A DNA stretch of 64,000 nt from Brevibacterium sp. CBA3109 (GCF_040256645.1 NZ_CP158281.1:2418001-2482000); one strand, 5' to 3'. Shown: positions 9,090-18,909, counted from the first letter of the stretch. Program-made: numbers and translations. Notes: generated by a model not told the origin, from the letters alone.

Positions 9090-10156
9090 TTCTCGGTTCC
9101 GAACTTCTCGGCGACGAGGGCGTGTGCCTTCTCCAGCTCATCGGCGGTGAAGGTATCGAAGCTCGCACCGTAACGGTCGGCGAAAGTCTCAGCCATGACG
9201 TCGATGATGTCCTTGCGGGCCTCACCTGTCTGGCTGCGCAGAGGGTCGACGCGCTTCTTGGCACTGGAGACTCCCTTATCGGAGATCTTGGCCTCGCCGA
9301 TGCGCAGCACCTCCACCATCTTATCGGCGTCGATGTCGTAGCTCATCGTCGCGTGATGGAGCAGGGTGCCATCGCGCAGTCGCTTCTGTGCCGCACCGCC
9401 GATCTTGCCTCCGGTCGAGGAAATGTCATTGATCGGCTTGTAGAAGGCCTCGACGCCGAGGCTCTTCAACGCTGCCAGCACCCATTGGTCGAGGAAGACG
9501 TAGGACTCCTCGTAGTCGAGGCCGGCGACCAGTGCAGGCGGAACGAACATCGAGTAGGTGATGCAGTTCCCGCCTTCCATGAACATCGCTCCCCCACCGG
9601 AGATGCGGCGCACAACCTGCACACCGTACTTCTCGACTCCCTCCGGTCGGAGTTCGTTGACATAGGATTGGAAGGCTCCGATCACCGTGGCGGTATCGTC
9701 CCATTCCCAGAACCGCAGGGTCGGTTTCCGTCGTCCCGCCGCGACCTCGTCCAGCAGCACCTGGTCGAGGGCGACGTTGACCTGAGTGGGCAGCACCTCG
9801 CCGCGGATGACCTGCCAGTCGAAGTCGGTGAAGTTCGCCGCCGACCCCAGTGCGCGGCGGACGACTGTGGCGATGTCCGAGGTGGAGAACCCGTGCATCG
9901 CCAGTTCCGAGCCGTATCCGGCAAGTGCCGTGTCGAGGCGCTGACGCAGATTCGCATTGTCCGCGGTGACACTGGCACCCACGAGCGCGGGAGCAAGGTC
10001 GAAGTAGGCTTCTTCGGGTTCGAGGAAGAAGTCGCCGGAGATCTTGACCTCGGTGATGGTCTTCCCGTCGGTCTCCACATCGGCGACCACGAGTTTTCCG
10101 CCGATGACCTTGTACTCGGCGTGAAAGCGCTGGGGTTCGTGCGTGTCGTTCGTCAT
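9068..10156 (-). CDS. lplA: Lipoate-protein ligase A with the accessory domain fused at the N-terminus
   Basis: 362 residues from ATG 10156. Residues about 10-95 resemble the small accessory domain (the C-terminal domain of E. coli LplA, or separate LplB in Thermoplasma), with KVIGGKLVVADVETDG, KISGDFFLEP and LDTALAGYGSE. The catalytic biotin/lipoate ligase domain follows: VNVALDQVLLDEVAAG, then RRISGGGAMFMEGGNCITYS (lipoyl-adenylate loop), NDISSTGGKIGGAAQKR with the conserved lysine, and LHHATMSYDID. It activates lipoate with ATP and transfers it to E2 and GcvH subunits. The domain order is reversed relative to E. coli LplA. The downstream small membrane gene overlaps its end. Confidence 0.85.
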   Translation of the reverse strand: MTNDTHEPQRFHAEYKVIGGKLVVADVETDGKTITEVKISGDFFLEPEEAYFDLAPALVGASVTADNANLRQRLDTALAGYGSELAMHGFSTSDIATVVRRALGSAANFTDFDWQVIRGEVLPTQVNVALDQVLLDEVAAGRRKPTLRFWEWDDTATVIGAFQSYVNELRPEGVEKYGVQVVRRISGGGAMFMEGGNCITYSMFVPPALVAGLDYEESYVFLDQWVLAALKSLGVEAFYKPINDISSTGGKIGGAAQKRLRDGTLLHHATMSYDIDADKMVEVLRIGEAKISDKGVSSAKKRVDPLRSQTGEARKDIIDVMAETFADRYGASFDTFTADELEKAHALVAEKFGTEKWTHRVP

Positions 10157-10202
10157 GGTTCCAACGCTACGCCCAGGCTCCGCTCAGAAGCTATGAGCTT
10201 GC

Positions 10203-12467
10203 TCACTCCCCTGTCAGCGAGTTCCACAGGAATCGGTAGCTGAGTGCACGGGTGAAGGCGGCCTGCCTGTTGTCCGACGCTGCCGAGTGTCCGCCTTCCG
10301 TGTCTTCGAAGAACCACACGTCGTCAATGCCGCGATTCTGCATCCGAGCAGCCATCTTGCGCGCCTGCACTGGACCGACCCGATCATCGGAGGTCGCCGT
10401 CCAGAACAGCACGGGCGGATAGTCAGTGCCATCTTCGAGCAGATGATAGGGGGAGAACTTCTGAATGAATGCCCAGTCCTCAGCCACATCGGGGTCACCG
10501 TACTTTGCCTTCCACGAATAGCCGGCGCTGAGTTTGGTGTAGCGGCGCATGTCCAGAAGGGGGACTCCACACGAGATCGCACCGAAGAGCTCGGGGTGCT
10601 GTGTGAGCATGTTTCCGACCAGCAGTCCACCATTCGAGCCGCCGGCGCAGGCCAGGCTCTGCGCGGACGTCACGCCGCGTTCGATGAGGTCGCGGGCAAC
10701 GGCAGCGTAGTCCTCATAGGCTCGCATCCGATTCTCCCGCATCGCCGAGGTATGCCACCGGGGCCCGTATTCTCCACCGCCGCGGATATTGGCGAGGACA
10801 TAGACCCCGCGACGCCCTGCGGGAATCGGCGCTTCAGTCGCCGTGACGGTCTGTTGGCTGGCGGGATCTTGCCAGGTCCCAGTCGTCGTTCGACCCAGCC
10901 ATCCGATACCAATCACCGGGGTGTAGCCCGGCGTCCGGCTGACTTCGAAACCGCCGTACCCATCCAGGAGGGTCGGATTCCTCCCATCGAGGACCAGCTC
11001 GCTGTCGGCGATCTGGAAGTAGGGGATCTTCGTCCCGTCCTCGCTTGTGGCGAAGTGCTGTTCGACGCAGAGCCCGTCGCTGGGAAACAGTGCCGGTGCC
11101 GACTTGATGACGACGGGCACGCTGTAGTCGTTCGAAGGCTCCAGGCTCCCATACGACAGAGTCGACGGAGTCAGGAACCCCGTGCTCACCAGCCAATAGT
11201 CGTTGGCGCTCGCGTCATCGTGTTTGTCGACGGCTCCCAACCCGACCATGTGATTGGCGGGGACTCCTGGCAGCGAAGACGACGAGAAGTTGTCGTTCGG
11301 GTTAAGAACGACCAGTTGTGACTGCACGTCAGCCAGCAATTCGAGGATCAGGTAGTCCCGTGTCCAGGTCCACGACTGCAGGGCGGAGTGTTCATCCGGG
11401 GTGAAGATGACGGTCGGTGCGATCGTCCCGGCCTTCACCTCGGCGATGTCAGCAACGGCCAGACCTCCGGCCGAGACCGAGAAGTTCTCGTGACTCCACT
11501 CGGATTGGGGCCGGAAGAGGACGAAGTCCCTTTCGAACCCGACTTCCACATCGGTTGGCACATCGACGACGGTCCAGTTGTTCTCCCACGCCGAGGCGAC
11601 GATTGAGACTGGCCCGGATTCGTCGACGACTGCGTCGAGGTCGATGAAGCTGAATTGCATATTGAAGAAGTCGATGGCATCGATGGCGAACGCTCTGTCG
11701 GTGGAATCGGTGCCTGCGGCGCCTACATCACTGCCGACGAAGATGGCGACATGGTCGTGGGGCACTTCGGCCACGATCGGAGCCTCGGCAATAGCCTGCC
11801 CCCGCCTGAGAACACGTGCCTGACGCGGATAAGACGAGGTGGTGAGAGAGTCCTCACCGGTATCGGTGGCGACGATGATCGTGTCGTCGTCGAGCCACGC
11901 GAAGCGAGTCTTCGCCGAAGGCAGGTCGAAGCCGCCGTCGACGAAGGTTTTGGTCACCAGATCGAATTCGCGTACCCGGTGGGCGTCTCCACCATCGGGC
12001 GACAGCGAGACGAGTGCACGAGAGTTGTCCGATCGGCGCACCGAGGCTCCGGCCCACACCCAGGGCGTCGCCTCCGCTGCGCCGAGCTCGTCGAGGTCGA
12101 TGAGGACCTCCCACTCGGGAGAATCGGAGACGTAGCTGTCCCACGTGGTTCGTCTCCACATGCCTTTGGGGTTCGTGGAGTCGCGCCAGAAGTTGAAGTA
12201 GTGATCTCCGCGTTTGGCCACCATCGGTATCTTGCCTTCGGAGTCCAACGCAGTCCGAATGTCCCCGGCGATGGAGTCGAACAGATCGTCTTGGAACCGG
12301 GCAATGGTCTTCGCGTTCTGGTCCTTGACCCAACCCATCTGCTTGTCCCCGTGGATGTCTTCGAGCCACAGGTTCTCATCGTGTGGCATGGGGGCAAGGT
12401 TCTGCGGCTCAGTGGCCGCGGTGGGAGTTTCGGTCTGCTGGTTGTCTGACGTAGCTTCTTTGCGCAT
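10203..12467 (-). CDS. Prolyl oligopeptidase family serine peptidase (S9A)
   Basis: 754 residues. The N-terminal half is the beta-propeller type (LWLEDIHGDKQMGWVKDQN, then several YFNFWRDS / ETPWVWAG-like repeats). The C-terminal alpha/beta-hydrolase has the nucleophile elbow GGSNGGLLVGNML, the aspartate in ATSDDRVGPVQARKMA, and the histidine in EDTEGGHSAASD, so the triad is complete. No signal peptide is seen, so it should be cytosolic, cleaving short proline-containing peptides. With two peptide importers in this window, a role in using imported peptides is a reasonable inference. Starts at ATG 12467 with AGGAT a few bases upstream. Confidence 0.9.
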   Translation of the reverse strand: MRKEATSDNQQTETPTAATEPQNLAPMPHDENLWLEDIHGDKQMGWVKDQNAKTIARFQDDLFDSIAGDIRTALDSEGKIPMVAKRGDHYFNFWRDSTNPKGMWRRTTWDSYVSDSPEWEVLIDLDELGAAEATPWVWAGASVRRSDNSRALVSLSPDGGDAHRVREFDLVTKTFVDGGFDLPSAKTRFAWLDDDTIIVATDTGEDSLTTSSYPRQARVLRRGQAIAEAPIVAEVPHDHVAIFVGSDVGAAGTDSTDRAFAIDAIDFFNMQFSFIDLDAVVDESGPVSIVASAWENNWTVVDVPTDVEVGFERDFVLFRPQSEWSHENFSVSAGGLAVADIAEVKAGTIAPTVIFTPDEHSALQSWTWTRDYLILELLADVQSQLVVLNPNDNFSSSSLPGVPANHMVGLGAVDKHDDASANDYWLVSTGFLTPSTLSYGSLEPSNDYSVPVVIKSAPALFPSDGLCVEQHFATSEDGTKIPYFQIADSELVLDGRNPTLLDGYGGFEVSRTPGYTPVIGIGWLGRTTTGTWQDPASQQTVTATEAPIPAGRRGVYVLANIRGGGEYGPRWHTSAMRENRMRAYEDYAAVARDLIERGVTSAQSLACAGGSNGGLLVGNMLTQHPELFGAISCGVPLLDMRRYTKLSAGYSWKAKYGDPDVAEDWAFIQKFSPYHLLEDGTDYPPVLFWTATSDDRVGPVQARKMAARMQNRGIDDVWFFEDTEGGHSAASDNRQAAFTRALSYRFLWNSLTGE

Positions 12468-12585
12468 GCCACCATCCTAATGATCGCGGGGTGTTGCGAA
12501 GCGCGTGCTCTCCGGCGCAGCGGTTCTACCGCGGTAGAGCAGCTCAATCGTCGGTCAGCAGTTCAATCCTCGTGAGCGGTTCGGC

Positions 12586-13224
12586 TCAGGCTGGTGGTCT
12601 GAACATGACCAGCCCCGGTTGGCCATTGGGCGCCTGGGGCCCATGCCCGAGCGCGAAGAAACCGAGGCTTTCGTAGAGTCGGCGAGCGGGGCTGTCGATG
12701 TCGTTGGTCAGGAGCCAGCAGCTGTACCCGCCGATGCCGGCCAGCCAAGTCTGCAGCGTGGCCCGTCCGAGTCCCGACCTGCGCAGATGTGGGTCGCGTG
12801 CCAACAGATTGAGCGCGAACGACCATTCGATCGCCAGTGCGGCGTCGCCGAGAGTAGAGCGGAGTTCATGTGCCCAGTCGTGGTCTTGTTCCGCCCAGGA
12901 CCAGAAATGGCCGTAGGCGATCGATCTCAGGCGCCCACCAGAGCGCGCCGCTGCGACGAGGACCTGACCGTTTCGGACGGAGAGGTCGTACATACTCCCG
13001 AACAGTGCAGCGTGTTACGGATCTTCGTTCAAAGGCGGTTCGGCTGCGGCCGCCGCGTAGAGCTCTTCGACCTCGAGGGGCGGAGGGAGCACCCCCAGGA
13101 TTCCAGCCGCTGAGCCCACGGGTTTCCAGCTCTGCCCCAGACCACCTGGTACGCCCCACACGAGTTCAACGTTGAGCTCTGTAGGCGAAATTCCGAGAAC
13201 TTCACGCTCGGCATGTTCGTCCAT
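12586..13224 (-). pseudogene. GNAT family N-acetyltransferase split by an in-frame TAA
   Basis: Two minus-strand open frames, 13015-13224 (69 residues) and 12586-12993 (135 residues), are in the same phase and separated only by a TAA at 13015-13017. Read through, they make one GNAT: ELYAAAAAEPPLNED just before the stop matches the EPPxNE motif that opens many aminoglycoside-type GNATs. After the stop come VLVAARSGGRLRSIAYG (strands beta2-3), LARDPHLRRSGLGRATLQTWL (acetyl-CoA loop R-x-x-G-x-G) and ARRLYESLGF. Each half alone lacks part of the fold. CAA to TAA would explain the stop. The alternative, two separate small genes with the second starting at ATG 12993, is less convincing because that ATG has no good ribosome site. 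Confidence 0.6.
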
Positions 13225-13397
13225 GCTCCCACCCTAGCCACGTCGGCAGTCGAGCAGTTGAACTCATGACAAAATTTTCGCCACTGGGTGAAGGACCTGG
13301 TGCACGGCAGACGAGCTGCTGGGCAGCCATGGGTCTGACACCTAGCTGGTGGCCAGGGGGCCATTGCCTAGTCGCAGGCGCCAAACACTCGAGGTCA

Positions 13398-14906
13398 TCA
13401 ATCCGCAGAGACGAATTCGGTCAGTTGCCCCGCTAGGCACATTTCCACCACGCTCGGCAGCTCCTCCCGACATTCCCACACATCCACCTTGAGGGATTCG
13501 AATTTTCCTTCAAGCCTCGGCGCTTCGACTTTTCGAAGTGGTGGAATTCTCACTGTGAAGAGACTGGGGTCGTTGGCTTCATCAGACGTCTGTTCGTTGG
13601 TGAGGTTGGAGCGGGGAAGTTCACTTGAGTTTGCCATCGGTGTTCCGATCGGTCTGGTGCTGACCTGATATCGGTGTCCGGTGGGGGTTCGTACGACCAA
13701 TTCGTCTGCCGTGGCCTCGTGTCGCCATCCTGGCAGTTCCTTGAGGAAATTGCAGGCTGCGCAGAGCCCTGAAGCATTCTCCCAGTCGGTCTCACCACCA
13801 GCGGCGAATGCCTGCGAGTGGTCTGCGTGTTTGATCTGGGCATCGCACCACGGCGATCGGCAGACATCATCGCGAATCACCACCATGCGTCGAAGCAGTC
13901 CGGAGAATTCACGTCGCTTCGAGTCCATCCGGACCAACTGTCCGTCGGATGGGCGCGAGTACAACCTGCGAAGAAAGACTGGGGCTTCATTGTCGGCGAT
14001 GAATTCGCGTGCCGTCTTTGCCGGGATCGGGCCGAAGCCGGGGAACCACGCTGGAGTTTCTCCTGGGTCGAAGAGACTGTCCTCATTCATCACTACGTGG
14101 ACTTCGGTAGGGATGGCCTCGGCACCGTCTTGGCCTGTGGTTCTCTCGACCAAGAGATCGGCCATGACCTGTCCCTGAGTTCGCCCTTCGGCCTGACCTG
14201 TTCCGATGATCGACTGTGCCGATTTCGACAGGTTGGTATACGCTGCAACTGCCTGCGACAAGGGCAGGAGCGCTGTCAGATACGCCATATTTCCCGGCGC
14301 TGGCCGCACCGTGACGGCACGTTCTTCCACACACCTGTCGAGGTGTTCGACGGCTGCTTTCTGGTCGAGCTGCTGGGCCAGAGCGCGAACTTCATTGCCC
14401 AGTCGACCAACACCCACCTCGGCGAGGCGATCGGCCATCCGGTCATCGACCTCGTGCCTTTTGTCTCTGGGGAGCCAATCGGTCTCCTTCGCAACGACTC
14501 GCGCCTTCTCCTCTGAGATGTCTCCGCTCTTCAAGGAGGCGTAGGTTTTCGGCAGATCCAGCAACAGGGACCGGGCGAAGCCGAGCAGCTTGCTCCCTCT
14601 GGCCCGAGACACCTTCCGAGCCAAACCGATCTCGGCACCAAGGCCTTTGCCCTGTCCGCGGCTCGGCAGACCTTCTTCCGCTTCACGATTCCGACGGTGC
14701 ATGTCGAAGGTCAACGTCTCCCTGGCCTGCGCTGCAGCACTCACTGACGTCAGTTCTTCCAGAGCAGTGATTCTGTCGATCGCTTCGGTTTCCGTGCGCG
14801 CAGGCGGCAGGTCGGACAGCACCTCGCGCCACCGACGAATCTCGGTGATCACGTCTGAAACCGTTCCTGCTTCCATACCAATCACAGTAGCCGTCGGCAC
14901 TGACAC
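13398..14906 (-). CDS. DUF222 / HNH endonuclease domain protein (13E12-type)
   Basis: About 490-502 residues; the longest frame starts at GTG 14906, but ATG 14876 ten codons later is equally plausible. The first two thirds are the DUF222 helical region (SAAAQARETLTFDMHRR, GLGAEIGLARKVSRARG, SLKSGDISEEKARVVAKE). The HNH nuclease motif follows: VIRDDVCRSPWCDAQIKHADHSQAFAAGG, then TDWENASGLCAACNFLKE, with the usual cysteine pairs and histidines. Such genes are multicopy in many actinobacteria and have been thought of as REP13E12 or mobile-element-associated; activity is mostly untested. Nothing around it indicates insertion, and no repeats bracket it. Confidence 0.88.
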   Translation of the reverse strand: MSVPTATVIGMEAGTVSDVITEIRRWREVLSDLPPARTETEAIDRITALEELTSVSAAAQARETLTFDMHRRNREAEEGLPSRGQGKGLGAEIGLARKVSRARGSKLLGFARSLLLDLPKTYASLKSGDISEEKARVVAKETDWLPRDKRHEVDDRMADRLAEVGVGRLGNEVRALAQQLDQKAAVEHLDRCVEERAVTVRPAPGNMAYLTALLPLSQAVAAYTNLSKSAQSIIGTGQAEGRTQGQVMADLLVERTTGQDGAEAIPTEVHVVMNEDSLFDPGETPAWFPGFGPIPAKTAREFIADNEAPVFLRRLYSRPSDGQLVRMDSKRREFSGLLRRMVVIRDDVCRSPWCDAQIKHADHSQAFAAGGETDWENASGLCAACNFLKELPGWRHEATADELVVRTPTGHRYQVSTRPIGTPMANSSELPRSNLTNEQTSDEANDPSLFTVRIPPLRKVEAPRLEGKFESLKVDVWECREELPSVVEMCLAGQLTEFVSAD

Positions 14907-14961
14907 GAGATTTAGGCCGAGTATCAGTCCAGCTCAGGGACGGTTTCGAACGACAAGACCC

Positions 14962-16401
14962 TCAACCCAGCGCTTCGCCAGTGGTCTCTCGCGCAAGCAG
15001 ACCCATCAGCACCACCGCCACAATCACGAGCAGTCCCGTGAGAATGAAAGTCACTGTCAGTCCGAGGACCGGCCACATGAACGCACCGAAGACAAGCGGA
15101 GCAATACCAGTGGCAATGCGGGAGGCAGCCGATGCCCAGCCGAATCCCGAAGCTCGCAGACGGGTCGGGTACAACTCCGAAACGTAGGTGTAGAGAGTGG
15201 GAATCGCGATCTGCACGACGAACCCGAACCCGATGATGCTGGCTCTGGCTGCAAAGGTCAGCTCTGAACCTGAGGCCTCGATGAACACGGCAGCGCATAC
15301 CAACAGGACTGCGGAGACAATCGAGGTCACGCCGAGCACCCATTTTCGGCCCACACGTTCGACGATCAGAGCCGAGACGATGACGCCGAGGATGCCCACC
15401 GCGGTCATCGACCCGGTGACCATGAACGCTGCTTGATCGCCCATGCCCTGCTTCTTCAGGATGCCCGGCAGCCATGTCAGTGCCGCGTAGTAGACAAGGA
15501 GGACGGAGACGAACAGGGCCCAGGAGACGAGAGTCGTATTGGCCGAGTACTGCCACAGTTGCACCAACTGGCCGCTGGCTGCACGCAGCTTTTTGTTGAC
15601 AGAGATGAGAGTTCCAGACGAGTCGGATGCCTGCCGCGGCGCCGGGGCCGTGCCGGTGGCCTCGATCGCGCCCTTTACGGGGACATCGTGGGTCCAGGTC
15701 GTCACCTCGGCGCCGGTGCGCTCGACGAGGCGGGCGATGATGGCGTCGGCTTCGGCATACCGTCCCACGGAGGCAAGGTAGAGAGGTGATTCGGGAATTC
15801 CGAAACGCACGGCAACTGTCAGCAGCGCGGGCACAATCATGACGAGCATGATGAGGCGCCAATCACCCACTCCCAGCAAGGATGCAGAGACGAAGGCGCA
15901 CAGCGAGGCGCCGATCGGCCACCATCCGTCCATCGCAGTCAGGACGCGCCCGCGGTGCTTCTTGGGAGTGAATTCCCCGACGAGCGCATAGTCGACGGGG
16001 ATGCATCCGCCGAGCCCGAATCCGGCGAGGAATCGGAACAGGATGAACCAGCTGAATGCTGGGGAGAAGGCGCCGGCAACTGTGAAGACTGAGAATACGA
16101 GAAGCGTGAGGGTGAATGCCTTCTTCCGGCCGATCACATCAGCGATGCCGCCCCAGATGAAGGCACCCAGCGCCATGCCGATGAGGTTGACCGTAGCGAT
16201 CCAGGCGGCCTGGCCGACGCTCAGGCTCCAGTAGTCGCTGAGCAGCGGAATGAGGAACCCGTTGAGGGCGACGTCCCAAGCGTCGAACATGAACCCCAGG
16301 CCGCCGATGATGAAGATGGCGCCTTGAGTTCTCCATCGCCAAGGAAGGTTGGCGATGACTTCGGAAGCGGTCGGAGTGGACGCCGAGGTTGCAGTAGACA
16401 C
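14962..16401 (-). CDS. Major facilitator superfamily transporter
   Basis: 479 residues from GTG 16399-16401; the frame is open another 61 codons upstream, but those run through the ilvE terminator hairpin and have no transporter similarity. Twelve hydrophobic segments are visible. Family motifs include GGIADVIGRKKAF after TM2 (the MFS D-x-G-R-R/K signature), FRFLAGFGLGGCIPVDYALVGEF in TM4-5 and YPTRLRASGFGWASA in the second half. These are typical of the sugar/aromatic-acid porter branch (SP-like). The long central loop (about residues 225-265) is cytoplasmic. Substrate not assignable. Upstream it faces the end of ilvE on the same strand, separated by a strong terminator. Confidence 0.88.
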   Translation of the reverse strand: MSTATSASTPTASEVIANLPWRWRTQGAIFIIGGLGFMFDAWDVALNGFLIPLLSDYWSLSVGQAAWIATVNLIGMALGAFIWGGIADVIGRKKAFTLTLLVFSVFTVAGAFSPAFSWFILFRFLAGFGLGGCIPVDYALVGEFTPKKHRGRVLTAMDGWWPIGASLCAFVSASLLGVGDWRLIMLVMIVPALLTVAVRFGIPESPLYLASVGRYAEADAIIARLVERTGAEVTTWTHDVPVKGAIEATGTAPAPRQASDSSGTLISVNKKLRAASGQLVQLWQYSANTTLVSWALFVSVLLVYYAALTWLPGILKKQGMGDQAAFMVTGSMTAVGILGVIVSALIVERVGRKWVLGVTSIVSAVLLVCAAVFIEASGSELTFAARASIIGFGFVVQIAIPTLYTYVSELYPTRLRASGFGWASAASRIATGIAPLVFGAFMWPVLGLTVTFILTGLLVIVAVVLMGLLARETTGEALG

Positions 16402-16465
16402 GGGCCCACAATACCCCTTTAACGCATTTATGCGTAAAACTGCCCGCTGACATTCGCATGGCACG

Positions 16466-16515
16466 TTGAGAGGGTCGGGTGCCGCGATCGAAATCGCGGC
16501 ACCCGACCCTCTCAA
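16466..16515. terminator. Perfect 23-bp hairpin with CGAA tetraloop downstream of ilvE
   Basis: Left arm 16466-16488, loop CGAA 16489-16492, right arm 16493-16515, perfectly complementary. It lies 81 bases after the ilvE stop on the minus strand and 65 bases before the MFS start, so it should end the ilvE transcript. There is no clear uridine run on either side, which is common in high-GC actinobacteria. Confidence 0.75.
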
Positions 16516-16596
16516 TGCGGGGCGAGTTGAGCCGAATCGCCTCCGCAACCCCTCGGCTCGCAGGCCACAGGCTCCTCGGCTCACAGGCCTCAGGCC

Positions 16597-17688
16597 TCAG
16601 GCCAGGCGAACCATCCAGTTGTTCGTATCCTCGGCACGACCGTACTGGATGTCGAGCAGAGTCTTGCGGAACTCCATGGTCTTTTCACCGGGCTCATCAC
16701 CGTGGTCGATCGAGAAATCGCTGCCGACGACACGGCCGATCGGAGTCACGACTGCGGCGGTGCCGCAGGCGAAGGCCTCGACGATGTCGCCATTGGCGGC
16801 ACCCTCACGCCATTCGTCGACCGTGACCTTGCGCTCTTCCGGCTCGAGACCCAACTGCGGGGCGAGGTCGAGCAGAGACCGGCGAGTGACACCATCGAGG
16901 ATGGAATCACCGAGCTCTGGAGTCAGCAGGCGGCCATCCTTGGTCACGAGCATGAGGTTCATACCGCCGAGCTCGTCGATGTATTTGTTCTCTGCGGCGT
17001 CGGTGAACAGCACCTGCTGGCACCCCTGGGCTGCGGCTTCGTTCTGCGCTGCCAGCGAGCCCGCGTAGTTGCCACCGCATTTGGCGAATCCGGTGCCCCC
17101 GGAGCCGGCGCGGTTGAAGTTCTGCGACAGCCAGATCGAGACGGGCTTGATGCCGCCGGAGAAGTACGGACCGGCGGGGCTGGCGATGACGTAGTAGTCG
17201 ACCTCATGGCTGGGCCGCACACCCAGGAATCGCTCGGTGGCGATCATGAATGGCCGCAGGTACAGGCTCGACTCGTCGGTCTCGGATTCTGGGGTGGGAA
17301 CCCATTGCTGATCGAGTGCGACCAGCGCCTTGATCGATTCGATGAAATCCTCTTCCGAGATCTGCGGCAGCGCAAGACGCTCGGCGGATTTGTTGATGCG
17401 CGCAGCGTTGCGCTCGGGACGGAAGGTCCAGACGGAGCCGTCTGCGTGGCGGTAGACCTTCATGCCCTCGAAGATCTCCTGCGCGTAGTGGAACACTGCA
17501 GCAGCAGGATCGAGCACCAGCGGACCGTAGGGCTTCACCTCGTGAGCGTGCCAACCATCGTCAAGGGTGTACCTGACGTGTGCCATGTGGTCGGTGAAGT
17601 AGAGCCCGAATCCGGGGTCCTTCTTGATGTTCTCTCGCACCAGCTCGGGTTGCGGCTGGACATTCTTGAGAACGGCAAACTTAGTCAT
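16597..17688 (-). CDS. ilvE: Branched-chain amino acid aminotransferase
   Basis: 363 residues from ATG 17686-17688. It transfers amino groups between glutamate and the branched-chain 2-oxo acids, the last step of Val, Ile and Leu synthesis, using PLP. The PLP lysine is K203 in TGFAKCGGNYAGSL; EIFEGMKVYRHADG, FRPERNAARINKSAERL, SLYLRPFMIAT, and the C-terminal ACGTAAVVTPIGRV are hallmark blocks of the BCAT-II group. It follows leuB on the same strand, 160 bp apart, with a hairpin between them, so ilvE probably has its own promoter in 17689-17734. Confidence 0.96.
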   Translation of the reverse strand: MTKFAVLKNVQPQPELVRENIKKDPGFGLYFTDHMAHVRYTLDDGWHAHEVKPYGPLVLDPAAAVFHYAQEIFEGMKVYRHADGSVWTFRPERNAARINKSAERLALPQISEEDFIESIKALVALDQQWVPTPESETDESSLYLRPFMIATERFLGVRPSHEVDYYVIASPAGPYFSGGIKPVSIWLSQNFNRAGSGGTGFAKCGGNYAGSLAAQNEAAAQGCQQVLFTDAAENKYIDELGGMNLMLVTKDGRLLTPELGDSILDGVTRRSLLDLAPQLGLEPEERKVTVDEWREGAANGDIVEAFACGTAAVVTPIGRVVGSDFSIDHGDEPGEKTMEFRKTLLDIQYGRAEDTNNWMVRLA

Positions 17689-17734
17689 AAGAACTCTTTT
17701 CTCATTTGTGATGAGTGACACTGACAGGGTAGTC

Positions 17735-17767
17735 CATCACCCCGGTGCGCGTCGCACCGGGGTGATG
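17735..17767. terminator. Terminator hairpin between leuB and ilvE
   Basis: Perfect 15-bp inverted repeat, arms 17735-17749 and 17753-17767 with a CGT loop. On the minus strand it lies 81 bases beyond the leuB stop and ends transcription of leuB before ilvE. A shorter imperfect hairpin (about 17830-17856) overlaps the end of leuB. Confidence 0.65.
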
Positions 17768-17848
17768 CCCCTGTCCCCTCGAACAGGGTTGAGTCCCTGC
17801 CCTGCCGAACGGGCGAATCCCTGACACCGCCGAGGCGGTCGGGCCGCC

Positions 17849-18886
17849 TCAGCCCAGGCGGGCCGCAATCGCGTCGCCCACCTCGGCGGTGGATCGCTTG
17901 GTTCCGTCGCGATCGGCCAAATCGGCCTCGACAGCGGTCTCGATCGACTTAGCCACGACGTCGAGCCCCAGGTGCGAGGCCATCAGTGCACCGGAGAGGA
18001 TCGAGGCGGTCGGATCGGCGATCTGCTGTCCGGCGATGTCTGGGGCCGATCCGTGGATGGGCTCGAATAGGCTCGGCGCCGTACCTTCGACATTCAAATT
18101 GCCCGAGGCGGCCAGTCCGATGCCGCCGGTCACGGCCGCGGCGAGGTCGGTGAGGATGTCACCGAAGAGGTTGTCGGTGACGATCACGTCATAGCGTGAG
18201 GGGTCGGTGACCATGTAGATCGTGCACGCGTCGGTGTGCTCGTAGTTGAATGTGACTTCGGGGTACTCGGCGCCGACCTTCTCGACGACCCGACGCCACA
18301 GGTGGCCCGCATGGACCATGACGTTGTGCTTGTGGACGTAGGTGAGTTTCTTGTTCCTCGCCTGTGCGCGCTCGAATGCGTCACGAACAGCGCGTTCGAC
18401 GCCGTACCAGGTGTTGATCGAGACCTCGGTCGCGACCTCGTGGGGCGTATCGGTGCGGACAGAGCCACCCATCCCGGTGTACGAACCTTCGGTGCCTTCA
18501 CGGACGACCACGAAGTCGATCTCTCCCGGATTCGCCAGCGGACTGGTGACTCCAGAGTAGAGCTTCGACGGCCTCAGGTTCACTGCGTGGCTCAGCCCGA
18601 AGCGCATCTTGAGGATCACACCACGTTCCAGCACACCCGATGGCACACTCGGGTCGCCGCATGCACCGAAGAAGATCGCGTCATGGCCACGCAGCGATTC
18701 CAGCTCTTCGTCTGTCATCGTCTCGCCGGTCTCGTGCCAGCGGCTGGCGCCGACATCGTAGTTCTTGAGCTCAAGCTCCACGGGTTCTCCGGAGACCTCG
18801 ATGGCGCGCTTGAGAACCTTCAGACCTTCAGGGACGACCTCGTTGCCGATTCCATCACCGGGCATGACTGCAATTGAAAACTTCAT
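17849..18886 (-). CDS. leuB: 3-isopropylmalate dehydrogenase
   Basis: 345 residues, the normal size of the actinobacterial LeuB. It oxidatively decarboxylates 3-isopropylmalate to 2-oxoisocaproate with NAD. Seen: [15 protein letters not shown], substrate-binding [14 protein letters not shown] and [21 protein letters not shown] with the catalytic lysine, and the metal-binding [30 protein letters not shown], then [12 protein letters not shown] that contacts NAD. Starts at ATG 18886, a few bases downstream of a near-consensus -10 box, so the transcript has a very short 5' leader. Confidence 0.96.
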   Translation of the reverse strand: MKFSIAVMPGDGIGNEVVPEGLKVLKRAIEVSGEPVELELKNYDVGASRWHETGETMTDEELESLRGHDAIFFGACGDPSVPSGVLERGVILKMRFGLSHAVNLRPSKLYSGVTSPLANPGEIDFVVVREGTEGSYTGMGGSVRTDTPHEVATEVSINTWYGVERAVRDAFERAQARNKKLTYVHKHNVMVHAGHLWRRVVEKVGAEYPEVTFNYEHTDACTIYMVTDPSRYDVIVTDNLFGDILTDLAAAVTGGIGLAASGNLNVEGTAPSLFEPIHGSAPDIAGQQIADPTASILSGALMASHLGLDVVAKSIETAVEADLADRDGTKRSTAEVGDAIAARLG

Positions 18887-18909
18887 AGATACAGATTAGA
18901 ACCCATCTC

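Noticed and set aside
9080..10243. 387-codon plus-strand ORF
   Set aside because: Antisense to the lipoate ligase, which has clear catalytic motifs.
13398..14906. HNH/DUF222 gene as part of a mobile element or intron
   Set aside because: No flanking repeats, transposase, integrase or intron structure nearby.
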